Below are positions 11,200-20,679 of a stretch of 64,000 nucleotides of DNA, piece by piece. Both the position numbers and the translations under genes were made by a program. The DNA lies in the NCBI RefSeq assembly GCF_000002235.5, contig NW_022145599.1:24202879-24266878 (forward strand), in the 5' to 3' direction. The DNA comes from Strongylocentrotus purpuratus. Its lineage: Eukaryota; Echinodermata; Echinoidea; Camarodonta; Strongylocentrotidae. Within the stretch, counting starts at the first letter, position 1; every line of letters begins with the position of its first letter. The notes under the pieces are model-generated. The model was not told the DNA's origin and ran no database searches. It was given only the letters and a program-made list of their open reading frames with translations.

Positions 11200-11395
11200 T
11201 TTATGTATGCACCAGCCAATGTGGAGAGCCTCTCGACAGAATTTTAAAAATTCTTTTAGGTGATCCTCAGGCATTGGCTGGTGCTAAATATCATTATGTT
11301 TACAGTATGTTCTATCATTTGTTAACCTTGTGATATTTTGTATGTTATCATCTTGCCTGGAAATGAAATAAATAAATAAATAAATAAATAAATAA
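11200..11395 (+). mobile_element. Retroelement 3' end with (AAAT)n tail
   Basis: Ends in 'cttgcctggaaatgaaataaat' and about eight AAAT units (11363-11395), typical of a LINE or SINE 3' end. Just inside lies a long stem: GCACCAGCCAATG (11209-11221) pairs with CATTGGCTGGTGC (11272-11284). No coding part remains, so the family is not assigned. Confidence 0.5.
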
Positions 11396-11720
11396 ACAAA
11401 AGGTATTCATGAAGCACATCTAGGACTTTGGATTCTAAGATGCTCAAAGTGGAACTTCTCCATGTGTAAATAATCTGTGGATATTTGGGGTCATTTGTAC
11501 CATGTGCTATCTGTAAACTCCCTTATTGTTTCGTATTTTGACCAAAATTCGGGCAAAGATATGACCCTTCAACTGCCCGACTACGGTAGCCCACTTGTTG
11601 GGAAAATCTCGACCAGCTGTTGGGGGAAATATGAAATTATTACCCAATAGATGGTTGGGTTGACTATTGACACAACGTTGGGCAAAGTGTTGAAAATTAT
11701 TGCCCAACCTTTTCACAGTG

Positions 11721-12712
11721 TAGGAGAACTAACCCCAGAAAATAACTCGAGTTGTTCTAAGAGAATTTTGCATTCTTGCCAATCAATCTACAAGATTCCC
11801 CACAAAAAGGCATTACACCATGCCAAGAAATCTTCATGTATATATCTGTTGTACACGTTCGTAAAATTAATTGAACATCAATAGGCAGGAATTCATCTCG
11901 ATTTTTAAAATACATGTACTTACACTTTTTTTTTATTGTGGTTAGTTCTCCTTTCATTTTCCGAAATATATCTTGATTATGCTTTGATTGTTTCTCATAT
12001 CAAGTATTGCAATATTATTTGGTCCCACTCATCCGATTACTTATCAACACATTTGTTTTATATACTTCAAATAAAGAATATGGAATAATTTCCAATGCTG
12101 CCTTTATTGCCCCCCCCCCCCCACTTTGCCCCTTTTTCATAATTTACGATTACTCAATGTGTATGTTATAATTAGATTTAACCTTACGATATTTGAAACA
12201 ATAAATTATTTCAAAGGAAATCAGATTTTTTAAAAGCTTTGGTATGTAGGTCTAGGAATGTTGATAAATCCAGATTAAGTGAAGCAATTTTATGCTCATT
12301 TACTGGTAAATTGTTACTGTTTTCCTATACTAGTGTACTTTGGAAAAACTATGTGTCTCTGACAATATTTGCATCTAACATGATTTATTTTAAACACTTT
12401 TGCCAATTAATTACTGATTAATTACTCATTCCAAGCGCCAATTCTCTCTAATTCTCTCTCTCTCTCTCTCTCTCTCTCTATTTATACTGTATATAATCAT
12501 TCTCACTTATTAATTGATTCATCTGTCAGAATCATATAGTACAATCACAACTACAATTTAATGAAAGAAATCTACAAAATAAATGTATGCAGAGAAAATT
12601 TTATTACTAACAAAAATAAACAAATAATAACTGTAAAAAATATGCATATAATCAAAAACAAATTAAATAATATCTTTCTTTTACAAAATTGAATATTCAT
12701 TATTTACAAACA
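11721..12712. other. No gene seen; simple repeats
   Basis: AT-rich sequence with a C-run at 12111-12122 and a (TC)n microsatellite at 12453-12478. No domain or RNA gene recognised. Confidence 0.5.
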
Positions 12713-12713
12713 T

Positions 12714-13380
12714 AAGTACAAATAATGAAATACATGTCTATGATTCATATACAATTCATTTGTGTAAGGCAATAGCAAAACCATGTCATGAAACTGGAAA
12801 ATGTTATCCCCTTTTAGCCAAATGCCCAAATCTAGACATTTTCAAATATTTACGAATATAAATATATACAAATAATAAAAAACATATGACGATACATATA
12901 CAATTGATAGAGTCAGCCAATATCAATACCATGTCTTGAAAACCGGACATTTTTATCCCCTTTTGACCAAATGTCAAAATCTGGACATTTTCATACATTT
13001 ACAGATATAAATAAATAAGTACAAAATAATAAAATACCTCTGAATGATACATATACAATTTACTCCACTTGTGTGAGCCAATAGCCAAACTGGAAATTTT
13101 TATCCCCTTTGACCAAATGCCAAAACCGGAAATTTTTATCCCCTTTGACCATATACCAAAACCGGAAATTTGTATCCTCTTGACCAAATGCCAAAACCGG
13201 AAATTTTTATCCCCTTTGACCAAATGCCAAAACCGGAAATTTTTATCCCCTTTGACCAAATGCCAAAACCGGAAAATTTTATCCCTTTTGACCAAATGCC
13301 AAACCGGAAATTTTTATCCCCTTTGACCAAATGCCAAAACCGGAAATTTTTATCCCCTTTGACCAAATACCAAAACCAGA
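12714..13380. repeat. Nested tandem repeat: ~150-bp units with 36-bp amplification
   Basis: Three units of about 150 bp begin with 'tacaaataataaaatac'-like sequence at 12717, 12864 and 13019. Each carries 'ccggaaatttttatcccctt' and 'gaccaaatgcc' related sequence. In the third unit a 36-bp segment (ccaaatgcc + aaaaccgg + aaatttttatcccc + tttga) is amplified to about eight near-identical copies at 13086-13376. Because 36 is a multiple of three, long frames with a 12-residue repeat appear on both strands; these are not genes. Confidence 0.9.
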
Positions 13381-13933
13381 TTGTATGTTTTTTGTGTTCG
13401 TCGTGTCTCATACCCCAGTTAGTCATGTATAATCTTTTCTTAATTTAACAATACATCGATGCAATACTTGTAATCCATACAATTATCATTGACCTGAAGT
13501 TAAACTTTGATCTGCTATAACTCAATATTTTTTAAAGGTCCTTCTCTATGGAACAATGACCCTCCTGCACTACGGTTTAACGTATTATACGACTATTTGC
13601 TCTGATTTGTTGACCCCTCATTGTCTTAATTTGTTTCTGTTTAATTGGTCTGTGTTTATTCTATTTATATTGCTCTGTTGTGTACGCATTGTGTGTAATG
13701 TTGATGAGAGTGAAATAAAGACTGAATTAAACTGAAATCAAAAGACAGAGGGAGAGAGAAGAGAGAATCACACTTGAAAATGCGTTTGTGTGCCCGCCTC
13801 TTCATACTAAAGGCCCCCTTGGTAAATGTAAGAATCCTCTTGGCTATGCTTGTCAGATATTTTTCCTCACTAAACAAATATAACCGTCTCAGGCAGACAT
13901 AGTTAAAGTGTAAAAACCTTTGATACAACATAC
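13381..13933. repeat. Array unit A: remnant of upstream flank
   Basis: 13740-13880 (gagagaagagagaatca.., 'gcgtttgtgtgcccgcctc', 'ttcatactaaaggccccc') aligns with 22395-22490 just upstream of the EMRE exon in unit B. The homology stops before the exon, which is absent here. The rest shows no feature. Confidence 0.55.
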
Positions 13934-14710
13934 TACGTACACCTACTAGCTACCCCAACCCTTCACCATTAACGAAAAGGACGTAAACCTACTAGCTACC
14001 CCAACCCTCCACCATTGAAGAAAAGGAAGTACACCTACTAGCTACCCCGACCCTCCACCATTAAAGAAAAGGACGTACACCTACTTGGTACCCCGACCCT
14101 CAACCATTGACGAAAAGGACCTAAACCTACTAGCTACCCAAACCCTTCACCATTAAAGAAAAGGACGTAAACCTAGTAGCTACCCTAACCCTTCCTCACT
14201 AAGGAAAAACACGTAAACCAAGTAGCTACCCCGATCTTTTTTTCAGTACGGAGGATCGGGGTAGCTACTAGGATTACGCCCTTTTCTTTAATGGTGGAGG
14301 ATCGGGTAAGTGGCGGAGGGTCGGGGTATCTGTTCTGCAATGGCGGAGTATAGAGAGATCTAGAGAGATCTACTAGGTTTATATATTTTTTTTGATGGCG
14401 GAGGGTAGCTACTAAGTTTACGTCCTTTTTTTTAATGGCGGAGGGTCGGGTAGCTAATAGGTTTTCTTCCTTTTCTTTAACGCCCGAGGATCGGGATAGC
14501 TACTAGTTTAAGGTCATTTGCTTTAGTGACGGAGGGTTGGGTACTTGGTTTACGTCCTTTTCTCCAATGGCGGAGAATTGGGGTAGCTGTATTGTACTAG
14601 GTTTACGTCCATTTCTATGGCGTAGGATCGTAGTAGCTACTTTGTTTACGTCTTTCCCGTTAATGGCAGAGTGTCAGGGTAGCTACTAGGTTTACGTTAG
14701 ACTTAGGAAT
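13934..14710. repeat. Minisatellite in two opposed arms
   Basis: From 13934 to about 14235 some seven units of about 46 bp repeat 'acgtaaacctactagctacc' + 'ccaaccct..accattaaagaaaagg'. From about 14245 to 14710 the same unit recurs in reverse complement ('cttttctttaatggcggagg', 'gtcggggtagctactaggtt', 'tacgtcc') with more decay. Three diverged units of the reverse-arm type occur at 45540-45700 at the equivalent place in unit D. Confidence 0.85.
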
Positions 14711-14906
14711 ATGGTTATGGTTTGTCCGGTGAGAAATAGTCATGGTAGTGTTAGTGACATGGTTGAAGTCAAGACTAGTAATGGGACTTTACTGCAGAGG
14801 ACTTGTTAACAGAGTATGTGTCATAGAACCACATGAGAGCATAAATGATGAAGTAGAAACCCGTTATGACGTGTCATTGAGAACCTAAAAATTACCTTAT
14901 TATATT
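14711..14906. repeat. Array unit B: flank block shared with unit D
   Basis: Aligns with 47160-47345 ('atagtcatggtagtgttag', 'catggttgaagt', 'agaggacttgtt', 'tagaaacc.gttat'). Together with the minisatellite it marks the start of the repeated array unit. Non-coding. Confidence 0.7.
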
Positions 14907-15202
14907 AGGGGAGTGTTTTACAAAGACTAATCTCAACTTTCAGTTGGACTTAACTATGACAGATCATACAAGCCACTGTTAGCTCTCACCTTTTACTGGC
15001 ATTCGTCTCTCAAGAGACGTACACAATATCACGATCACAAATCTACAGAATTTACATTTTTGAGAATTCATTAATGAAGGAAAAAATATTATCTAAAGAT
15101 CATAATTGAGAGACCAATGGTGATAGCAACCAGGGGCATGAATGGCCTTCCTTAGTTAAAGTCCAACTTAAATCGATCTTATTCTTTGTGAAACACCCCC
15201 TG
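14907..15202. mobile_element. Short inverted-repeat element (GGGGTGTTTCACAAAG type)
   Basis: The left end AGGGGAGTGTTTTACAAAGA and the right end (rc) CAGGGGGTGTTTCACAAAGA are inverted. The paralogous position in unit D (near 47345: 'tttttatatcaggtatcttg') lacks the 296 bp, so it is an insertion. The termini resemble those of the larger element at 47741-52801, including 'aaatcgatc' near the right end. No coding capacity; the target duplication is not clear. Confidence 0.7.
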
Positions 15203-17335
15203 ATGTCTTGTTCTTTAAGAGTTAAACACATATAACATAAAGTGCTTGGCCCAGCAAATCATAGACTGGTAGAGATTTGTAAATATATTAACAATGTATT
15301 TTTTCAGCATTCGAATTGTCAAGACATTGATGCTTCAATTTCAATGGCTAAAGAGGAATTCATCTAGATATCGTTTTAATATATTGGTTCAATGTCTTAT
15401 CTATGGTCCATGCAACAAGCAAATACAGTAATTACAAGCAACAAATCAAGTTCATGATTCAGTTAAAAGAAGGTTGACAATGTTAATTTTGAAAAGAATA
15501 AAACAAGGTACACGTATTAAATCAGATTAGAGGCAAGCCTTCATTTTTATTACTATTGGTACACTGCACATGGTGCTGACATGAATGAATGTCACGATGT
15601 CATTGTCGTGATTTCTTTGACATCTTTCTTTTAAACCATCGACTACTCAAAACAAAAATAATAAACCGTGTCAACTACAATTCATCCAGATCTTTGTCAT
15701 CGACATAACTCCCATTTTTACCATGTCATTAACCGTTTCCATTGACTTAAACTCCAGTACAGTTTTATAAAGCACAATATTATCTCTTCATTACATCTTT
15801 TAAAATGATTTAGTAAAGGAAAATAGTATACATTATATGGTACAAATATACCGATGGTGGAGGTAAAATCACCAGATTCATCGCTAAACCACCAAAATTC
15901 AAAGGATGCCAGATGTCAATGCCAACAAGGGTTATATTCGTAATAATTTATTTTATTTTAATCCTGATCTTTGGGTACGGATTTTTATCAAAAATATAAT
16001 ACGCCCCCTCTACCTTTTTACTGTGGAACTCCCCACTGATGACAGCTAGTCACAAAGTGAGTTTTCATCTTACTTCCTCCAAAATCACCACACACAAAAA
16101 AAGGTTGCAGTATCTCTCTCAACAAAACCCACATCACAATTCTTAAAATAAATTGTTGGCACCCGAGATCAATTTTAGGCAATACTGATCTAGCATTGAA
16201 TTGATTGTATTTATTGAAACCTCATACAAAACTCATGTAAGAGCATAACTAACGACAGCAAATAGAATAGGCCTACATGAAATATACAACATACAAAGGA
16301 AGTATATGATCAGGACCACATAAAAGCAAATTGCTTACAAATATGGTCCCCATATAAAATAAATTAAATGAAATATGATTCGATACCATACCCACACACG
16401 CACTCACTCACACACGCACACCCGCACATAAAACAACAGTACATACACACACACCTACATGAAAGCGTTTGTACAAAGTGATCGACACGAAAACATTAAC
16501 TTTTCTAAACTATACACCGTAATACTGTACATTGTTACATATTTTCAAATAGATATTTGCGACAAAGCTTTGTAAAAGAGGATACAATTGAACATAGAAG
16601 TGGGCAAGTGGTCCCATTTCTTCACGCTAGCAACATTAATGAATTAAATGAAGAAATAAGTCTTACTTTGAGTTGATGAAATTGATCTTGATGACGAGTA
16701 GCAGCATATGAATGGATGTTTGAGTTTTGAAAAAAACATCTTACTACACTTCTCAGAAAAACATTGTTATGTATCACAGAGGACGCAAAACTGAGAGTAT
16801 TCAATTTAATCAAATCTTATTTAAGGCAAGCTTTGCATCTGTTTAAAGAGTGGTATACTAAGACTTTTCATTTGTGGCTTTGTTATATTTCTTAGAAACT
16901 TTTTCTGTAAAATATTTAATTTGTTTCAGATGTAATTTATTAGTATTTCCCGAAATAAAGTGCAGTAGTTTAGATGTTGTAAACCAAGGCTTTTGTAAAG
17001 AATATATAAAATATTATTACGCAATATGAATTTTAATTTAGAGAGGATACCAACTTATTTAGCACATTCCAATCCAAAGACACATCAATTGTAACACCAA
17101 GGAATATTATATTTTTCCAATCACGAGAGTATACCAATTACTAAAAAATGTTTTGCATGTTAGTAGTTTCATGTGATAATAATGTATTGAAAACATGGGC
17201 TTCAAATATCACTTCTAAAAAGAGACTTTGCAAGTTGAACACAATCGCATGAAATAGGGCCGCACGGAACCCAAGTCGAATTAAGGGTCCATGTGCGCAG
17301 ATATGTATTATTCTTGATTTTCTCAATACTCGTTA
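15203..17335. repeat. Array unit B: 3' flank of TRIM copy B
   Basis: 15203-15520 matches 47395-47740, and 15520-16150 matches the flank blocks near 6180, 25195 and 52805. An empty site for the 5-kb element of unit D lies near 15518. A CA/ACAC-rich stretch is at 16390-16455. No coding segment recognised between 16150 and 17335. Confidence 0.65.
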
Positions 17336-18217
17336 TTACTTAGCGTGAGCCAATGGCATACTGCGATAAAGCTCGTTTTTGAGGTCTATTCCGGAGCTTA
17401 AATGTTTTAAACTAATAAGAAGATCCATCACATTGTGAACATTTTTGATGTGGGATTTGAGATCTTCGTCGTCTAGATCCTCTAATAAAGTCTTACTTTC
17501 CAACTTTACAACAGCAATCGCCAGACTCTTTTTAATCTGTTCCCCATTGTTTCTTAGCTGAGCAACACCTGATTCCATTTTCTTTGATTTTTTAGTTAAT
17601 GATAGCAAGAGTTCAAATTTGTGTTGGTTCAGTTCTGCTAATTTAGCCTCATACTCAGATTCAATCAATTGTATTGTATTGTTTGCTAGTAGTATGTCCT
17701 TATCAATTCCAAGAAATAAGTTCTCCAAGACTACCGACTGAACCCGATATTTCTCTTTGGCATCTTCGGCCCTTTGACTCAGCTCTCCCATAAATTCGCT
17801 TCTTGTCTTGGTTTCATGGTGGGAATGATTTTCTTTGAAACATTTAAAGCATATGAAGACCAGGCAGGTACTGCAATAAATGTCTTTTTGCTCTTTCCTG
17901 TGCTCAGTGCATGCGGACATTCTTTTGGGTCTTTTACACGAAGGCCCTGGCTCTTCACCCAATTCATGATGTTGGAGGGGCTCAATGATTAGGTTTGGAC
18001 TAAGTCCATTCACTCCACTCTCTGGTAGTACGGTATCTCTTCTGCAAGTGGGACAAGAAATTACACAGCCGTACAATCCATACTTATCCAGACATTTCTT
18101 GCAGAACACATGTCCACATGCGAGATTGCGGGGATCATCAAAAATATTGGAGCAGATACCGCAGATGAGATGTTCCTTCCCATCTGGTAGTGATGATAGC
18201 TTGCGTTTCCTCTTCAT
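17336..18217 (-). CDS. TRIM-type RING/B-box/coiled-coil protein, copy B
   Basis: Probable E3 ubiquitin ligase of the RBCC/TRIM class, 293 aa, complete frame. Residues 2-6 (KRKRK) and 95-99 (KRPKR) are basic, nuclear-signal-like. The RING C3HC4 has C19, C22, C34, H36, C39, C42, C55 and C58; the B-box 2 has C103, H106, C115, C118, C123, C126, H131 and H134. A helical, charged coiled-coil region covers about 140-260 and ends in 'LLEDLDDEDLKSH'. No SPRY, NHL or other C-terminal recognition domain follows, so it is short for the family. The chosen start is the ATG conserved with copy C, 27 nt after an inferred 5'-UTR splice acceptor. TRIM proteins usually dimerise through the coiled coil and recruit an E2 through the RING; the substrate is unknown. 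The C-terminus differs from copy C. Confidence 0.88.
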   Translation of the reverse strand: MKRKRKLSSLPDGKEHLICGICSNIFDDPRNLACGHVFCKKCLDKYGLYGCVISCPTCRRDTVLPESGVNGLSPNLIIEPLQHHELGEEPGPSCKRPKRMSACTEHRKEQKDIYCSTCLVFICFKCFKENHSHHETKTRSEFMGELSQRAEDAKEKYRVQSVVLENLFLGIDKDILLANNTIQLIESEYEAKLAELNQHKFELLLSLTKKSKKMESGVAQLRNNGEQIKKSLAIAVVKLESKTLLEDLDDEDLKSHIKNVHNVMDLLISLKHLSSGIDLKNELYRSMPLAHAK

Positions 18218-18324
18218 GTCTGTCTCACTTTTATAACTGAAATTCTGAATAAAAGAGAATAAAGAAAGAGAATTGAAATTCTGTGTGAGCCTAAAGTTTG
18301 TTCAAATTCTCAAGATCATTAATC

Positions 18325-18480
18325 TCGGGCCGAAATGTAAATAAAAGTTAAAGAAGGAATAAATAAAACAGCGCTGAAATAATGACTGCGGAGAATCCTT
18401 CGTTATTCTTTTCCGATTAGCCTGATATACAATCATAACCAATATTCAACCTATAACATGCTTTAGTTTCGATATTGTTT
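18325..18480. repeat. Dispersed repeat shared with 41210-41570
   Basis: Matches 41210-41321 and 41549-41575 ('cagcgctgaaataat.actg', 'cggagaatccttcgt', 'accaatattcaacc'). The copy in unit C is split by a TTAA element and this one is not. Its position directly 3' of the zinc-finger fragment suggests it is that family's 3' sequence. Confidence 0.6.
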
Positions 18481-18493
18481 TGACAAAGATGTC

Positions 18494-18781
18494 CTAAAGT
18501 TCTTCCATGTTAGTTGTCTCTGACTTTGACGATTTATCCTTTCCTTCACTTTCTGAATCACTTGTTTCAGCATCATCGCTAGATTTTACAACTCTTTGCT
18601 TTTTAGAGGGTGGTTCGGAGAAATCATCTTCACTAGCTTATGCACCACTGTTGGAATTTTCAGTCTCGTATACATGCTCTTTCATATTAGGATGTACATT
18701 CTGTTCGTGCCTCAACTTGCGACTATAGGTCCTATCGCATAGAGAACAAGCGTAGCGATTGGACATATCGAAAGTATTCAT
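18494..18781 (-). pseudogene. C2H2 zinc-finger protein fragment with in-frame stop
   Basis: Starting at ATG 18781, the minus strand reads a C2H2-like finger 'RYACSLCDRTYS..' with C12, C15, H25 and H30. The knuckle is three residues shorter than the usual twelve, suggesting a small deletion. After 47 residues comes TAA (18640-18638). The same frame stays open for 47 more residues with an acidic/serine-rich segment (SEDDFSEPPSKKQ, then DSESEGK) and a proper stop. A basic KKQRVVK patch is nuclear-signal-like. I recognise no named gene; the finger plus acidic linker resembles repeat-family proteins of marine invertebrates. One stop and a shortened finger make it a probable pseudogene. Confidence 0.6.
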
Positions 18782-19053
18782 GTTGACTCAGTGATGTCTA
18801 GCTCGGAATTGATACAAAGGAAATTGAATCTTTATAATAATATAGTTTGTCATTTTGCATATTTCGTTATTTGATAACACAATACCGTAGTTTGACGTAA
18901 TATAACAACTTGACGCCATAACGTCGTAACGACGTAGATTAAGGACAATCTTGCTCATGACAACCACCTAGGAGCTCAGAGACGAAAATATCATACATAT
19001 ATCTCCGAGGGAATGAACGAAGAAGAAGCTAAATAAAAGGCTCACGTGAAAGT

Positions 19054-19492
19054 CAGTGGCGGATCCAGGGGGGGGTTGGGGGGGTTGCAACCCCCCCCTT
19101 GGGCGGCCCAAAAAAAAAAAAAAAAAAAAAAAAGGAAAAAAAAAGAAAAAAAGAAAGAAAAAAAGAAAGAAAAAAGAACGCACGCTGGAGAGAAACCCTT
19201 TCAAGTGCAAATATTGTGAGAAGATATTCAACTCATCAGGTAACTTAACCAAACACATGATAACTCTGGATATAACTGTGTATTAAACTGTTACTTGATT
19301 TAAAAAGACGTTATCATGCACTGCTTTTTATGGTCTCCATTGTGTTAATAGATGCCAGGAAAACATCACTTACGGGGTTCAAATAAACACCCCAAAAAAA
19401 ATCGGGTCGCCGCTTCGCGGCTCGTGGACGATGCTCCGCATCGTCATTATTTTGGTCAACCCCCCCTTAGCAAAAAGCTAGATCCGCCCCTG
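19054..19492. mobile_element. hAT-like miniature element carrying a zinc-finger fragment
   Basis: The left end CAGTGGCGGATCCAGGGGGG and the right end (rc) CAGGGGCGGATCTAGCTTTT are inverted. The 5-bp direct repeat AAAGT flanks it at 19049-19053 and 19493-19497. The interior has an A-run, a purine tract, and about 90 bp (19180-19265) encoding 'PFKCKYCEKIFNSSGNLTKH', most of a C2H2 finger lacking its last histidine. A GC hairpin 'gccgcttcgcggc' sits near the right end. Non-autonomous. Confidence 0.8.
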
Positions 19493-19500
19493 AAAGTTCT

Positions 19501-19790
19501 ATGGACCGTCAAACACACCTTTTCGATCTTTACTCCAAGTTCTTGCAGCAGAACATGTACCTTGGAGGAGCTGAAATAAATCATGAAATTATGTCTTGTC
19601 TCACGGAAAAGGTAGAAAATGGCATGAATCTTCAGAAAGCCGTGCAAAGAGTCTTAGCAAGACATGGTACACAATTCAAGAGGTTATTCCAGTTATCAGG
19701 ATGAGAATGACGATGACAGTGAAGAAGACGGAGACGGAGGGTCCAGATGGAAGCGACAATTAAGGCTTGACATCACCTTGACATAGAATA
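19501..19790 (+). pseudogene. Unrecognised helical/acidic protein fragment
   Basis: An open frame from 19501 gives 67 residues with an alternating hydrophobic/charged pattern ('HLFDLYSKFLQQN', 'EINHEIMSCLTEKV', 'QKAVQRVLARH') and then stops. A one-base frame change continues into an acidic run 'DENDDDSEEDGDGG' and 'RWKRQ' before a stop near 19786. The style matches the acidic linker of the nearby zinc-finger fragment on the other strand, but no family is assigned. Probably a degraded piece of the same repeat family; a real short exon cannot be excluded. Confidence 0.35.
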
Positions 19791-20335
19791 CTTCGTAGAC
19801 AACCCTAATAATATAGATGACAAATTTAACTCTTTTTCAACATGTTGTACAGCAATCGACCTATCTGAGCTTAAACTTGCACACTTTTGTATACGAGTCA
19901 ATTACAAATAGTATAAGTACAAACAATTCGTGTACAAAACATATGGCCGTCATCCAAGTCACTGCGGTTACTATCAACACCTTCGTATTGCTAACAAAAT
20001 ATACCCAACCGTTCCAATTCGGACCTTCCCCAAACTATGTAGAACCACCCCCCCTTTTTTGTATAAATAAAAGTTATAACTATTGTTGCTCGTGCCTGAA
20101 TATTAAACATTCATATAGAGTATACCACCCGTGTAAAAAGGCCTAATTTTTGTGTGGATTACATGTGATTTTCAGCAAGATTGAGTCTCATTTAGTCGAT
20201 CCGGCTTTCCACTTAAACATCAATTCTAATGTACATAATCAACATTTCCCGATTTCTTCCAAACAGTTACTTCACTATGTATTCGCATGACTACGCTACT
20301 ATACTGAACTTTATATTTAAAAAGTAAAATGATAC
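19791..20335. other. No gene seen; donor-proximal part of intron B
   Basis: AT-rich. From about 20150 the sequence aligns again with the intron of copy A ('tttttgtgtg', 'aacatttcccgat', 'cttcactatgt.ttcgcatgac'), marking the right edge of the inserted material. Confidence 0.55.
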
Positions 20336-20341
20336 CACTTA

Positions 20342-20460
20342 CCAGAGATGAGATTCTGATAGGTCTGCTGTTCACCAAATGATGTGTTTCGGGCTTAATC
20401 TAAGCAACGTACTGAGATAGTTATACAGTAGAAATTGGGCTACCGCTTTAATAGCAGCCT
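20342..20460 (-). promoter_or_regulatory. Non-coding exon 1 and promoter region, TRIM copy B
   Basis: Same block as at 9692 and 36545: exon sequence 'cagagatgagattctgatag' + 'gtctgctgttcacc', a conserved 'cttaatctaagcaacgtact', and a TATA-like 'ctgtataactat' (rc) upstream. A CRE/UPRE-like box CACGTCATCA (rc TGATGACGTG) lies at 20490-20499. Start site not determined. Confidence 0.5.
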
Positions 20461-20679
20461 GGATAAAGGCGGTGCTGAGCTTTTCTGACCACGTCATCAC
20501 AGTCTATTGATTTTCATAAATAATAGAAATTCATAGTTGAAATCATGGGCATAGACATGCTCTTAAAAATAAAGGATACGCCTAGGCTTGGTTTTAATTT
20601 TAATGCTGTACATAAACTCAGTGAAAGTTAATAACTCTGAAAGTTGTTTCTTTCTCCTTATTCTTCTTCTTCTTCTTTT

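Larger units (their letters stand above)
10289..11720. mobile_element. DNA transposon with ~100-bp inverted termini
   Basis: The left terminus (CACTGTGAACAGGTTGGGCA, 10289-10308) and the right terminus (rc of 11698-11720) are inverted copies. The homology continues inward through 'caacactttgccc', 'gttgtgtcaatagtcaac' and 'ccaaccatct.ttggg' for about 100 bp, and weaker pairing around 'gggagtttac' (10431 / 11513-11522) reaches further in. No transposase is seen; the 163-residue frame at 10148-10639 straddles the left end and has no recognisable domain. The interior holds a ~131-bp tandem duplication and a retroelement 3' end. Confidence 0.7.
18245..20341 (-). other. 5'-UTR intron of TRIM copy B
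   Basis: Donor GTAAGT at 20341-20336 and acceptor 'ctcttttattcag' (AG 18246-18245), both positioned as in copy A. At 2.1 kb it is twice as long as in copy A. The extra 1.8 kb (about 18300-20140) is inserted sequence: zinc-finger repeat-family fragments, a small DNA transposon and unrelated AT-rich sequence. Confidence 0.6.

Noticed and set aside
13086..13376. CRISPR-like array
   Set aside because: Units are contiguous without unique spacers, in a eukaryotic context; a minisatellite. The 112-bp satellite was rejected for the same reason.
13069..13448. Overlapping frames with a 12-residue repeat on both strands
   Set aside because: Caused by the 36-bp minisatellite, whose length is a multiple of three.
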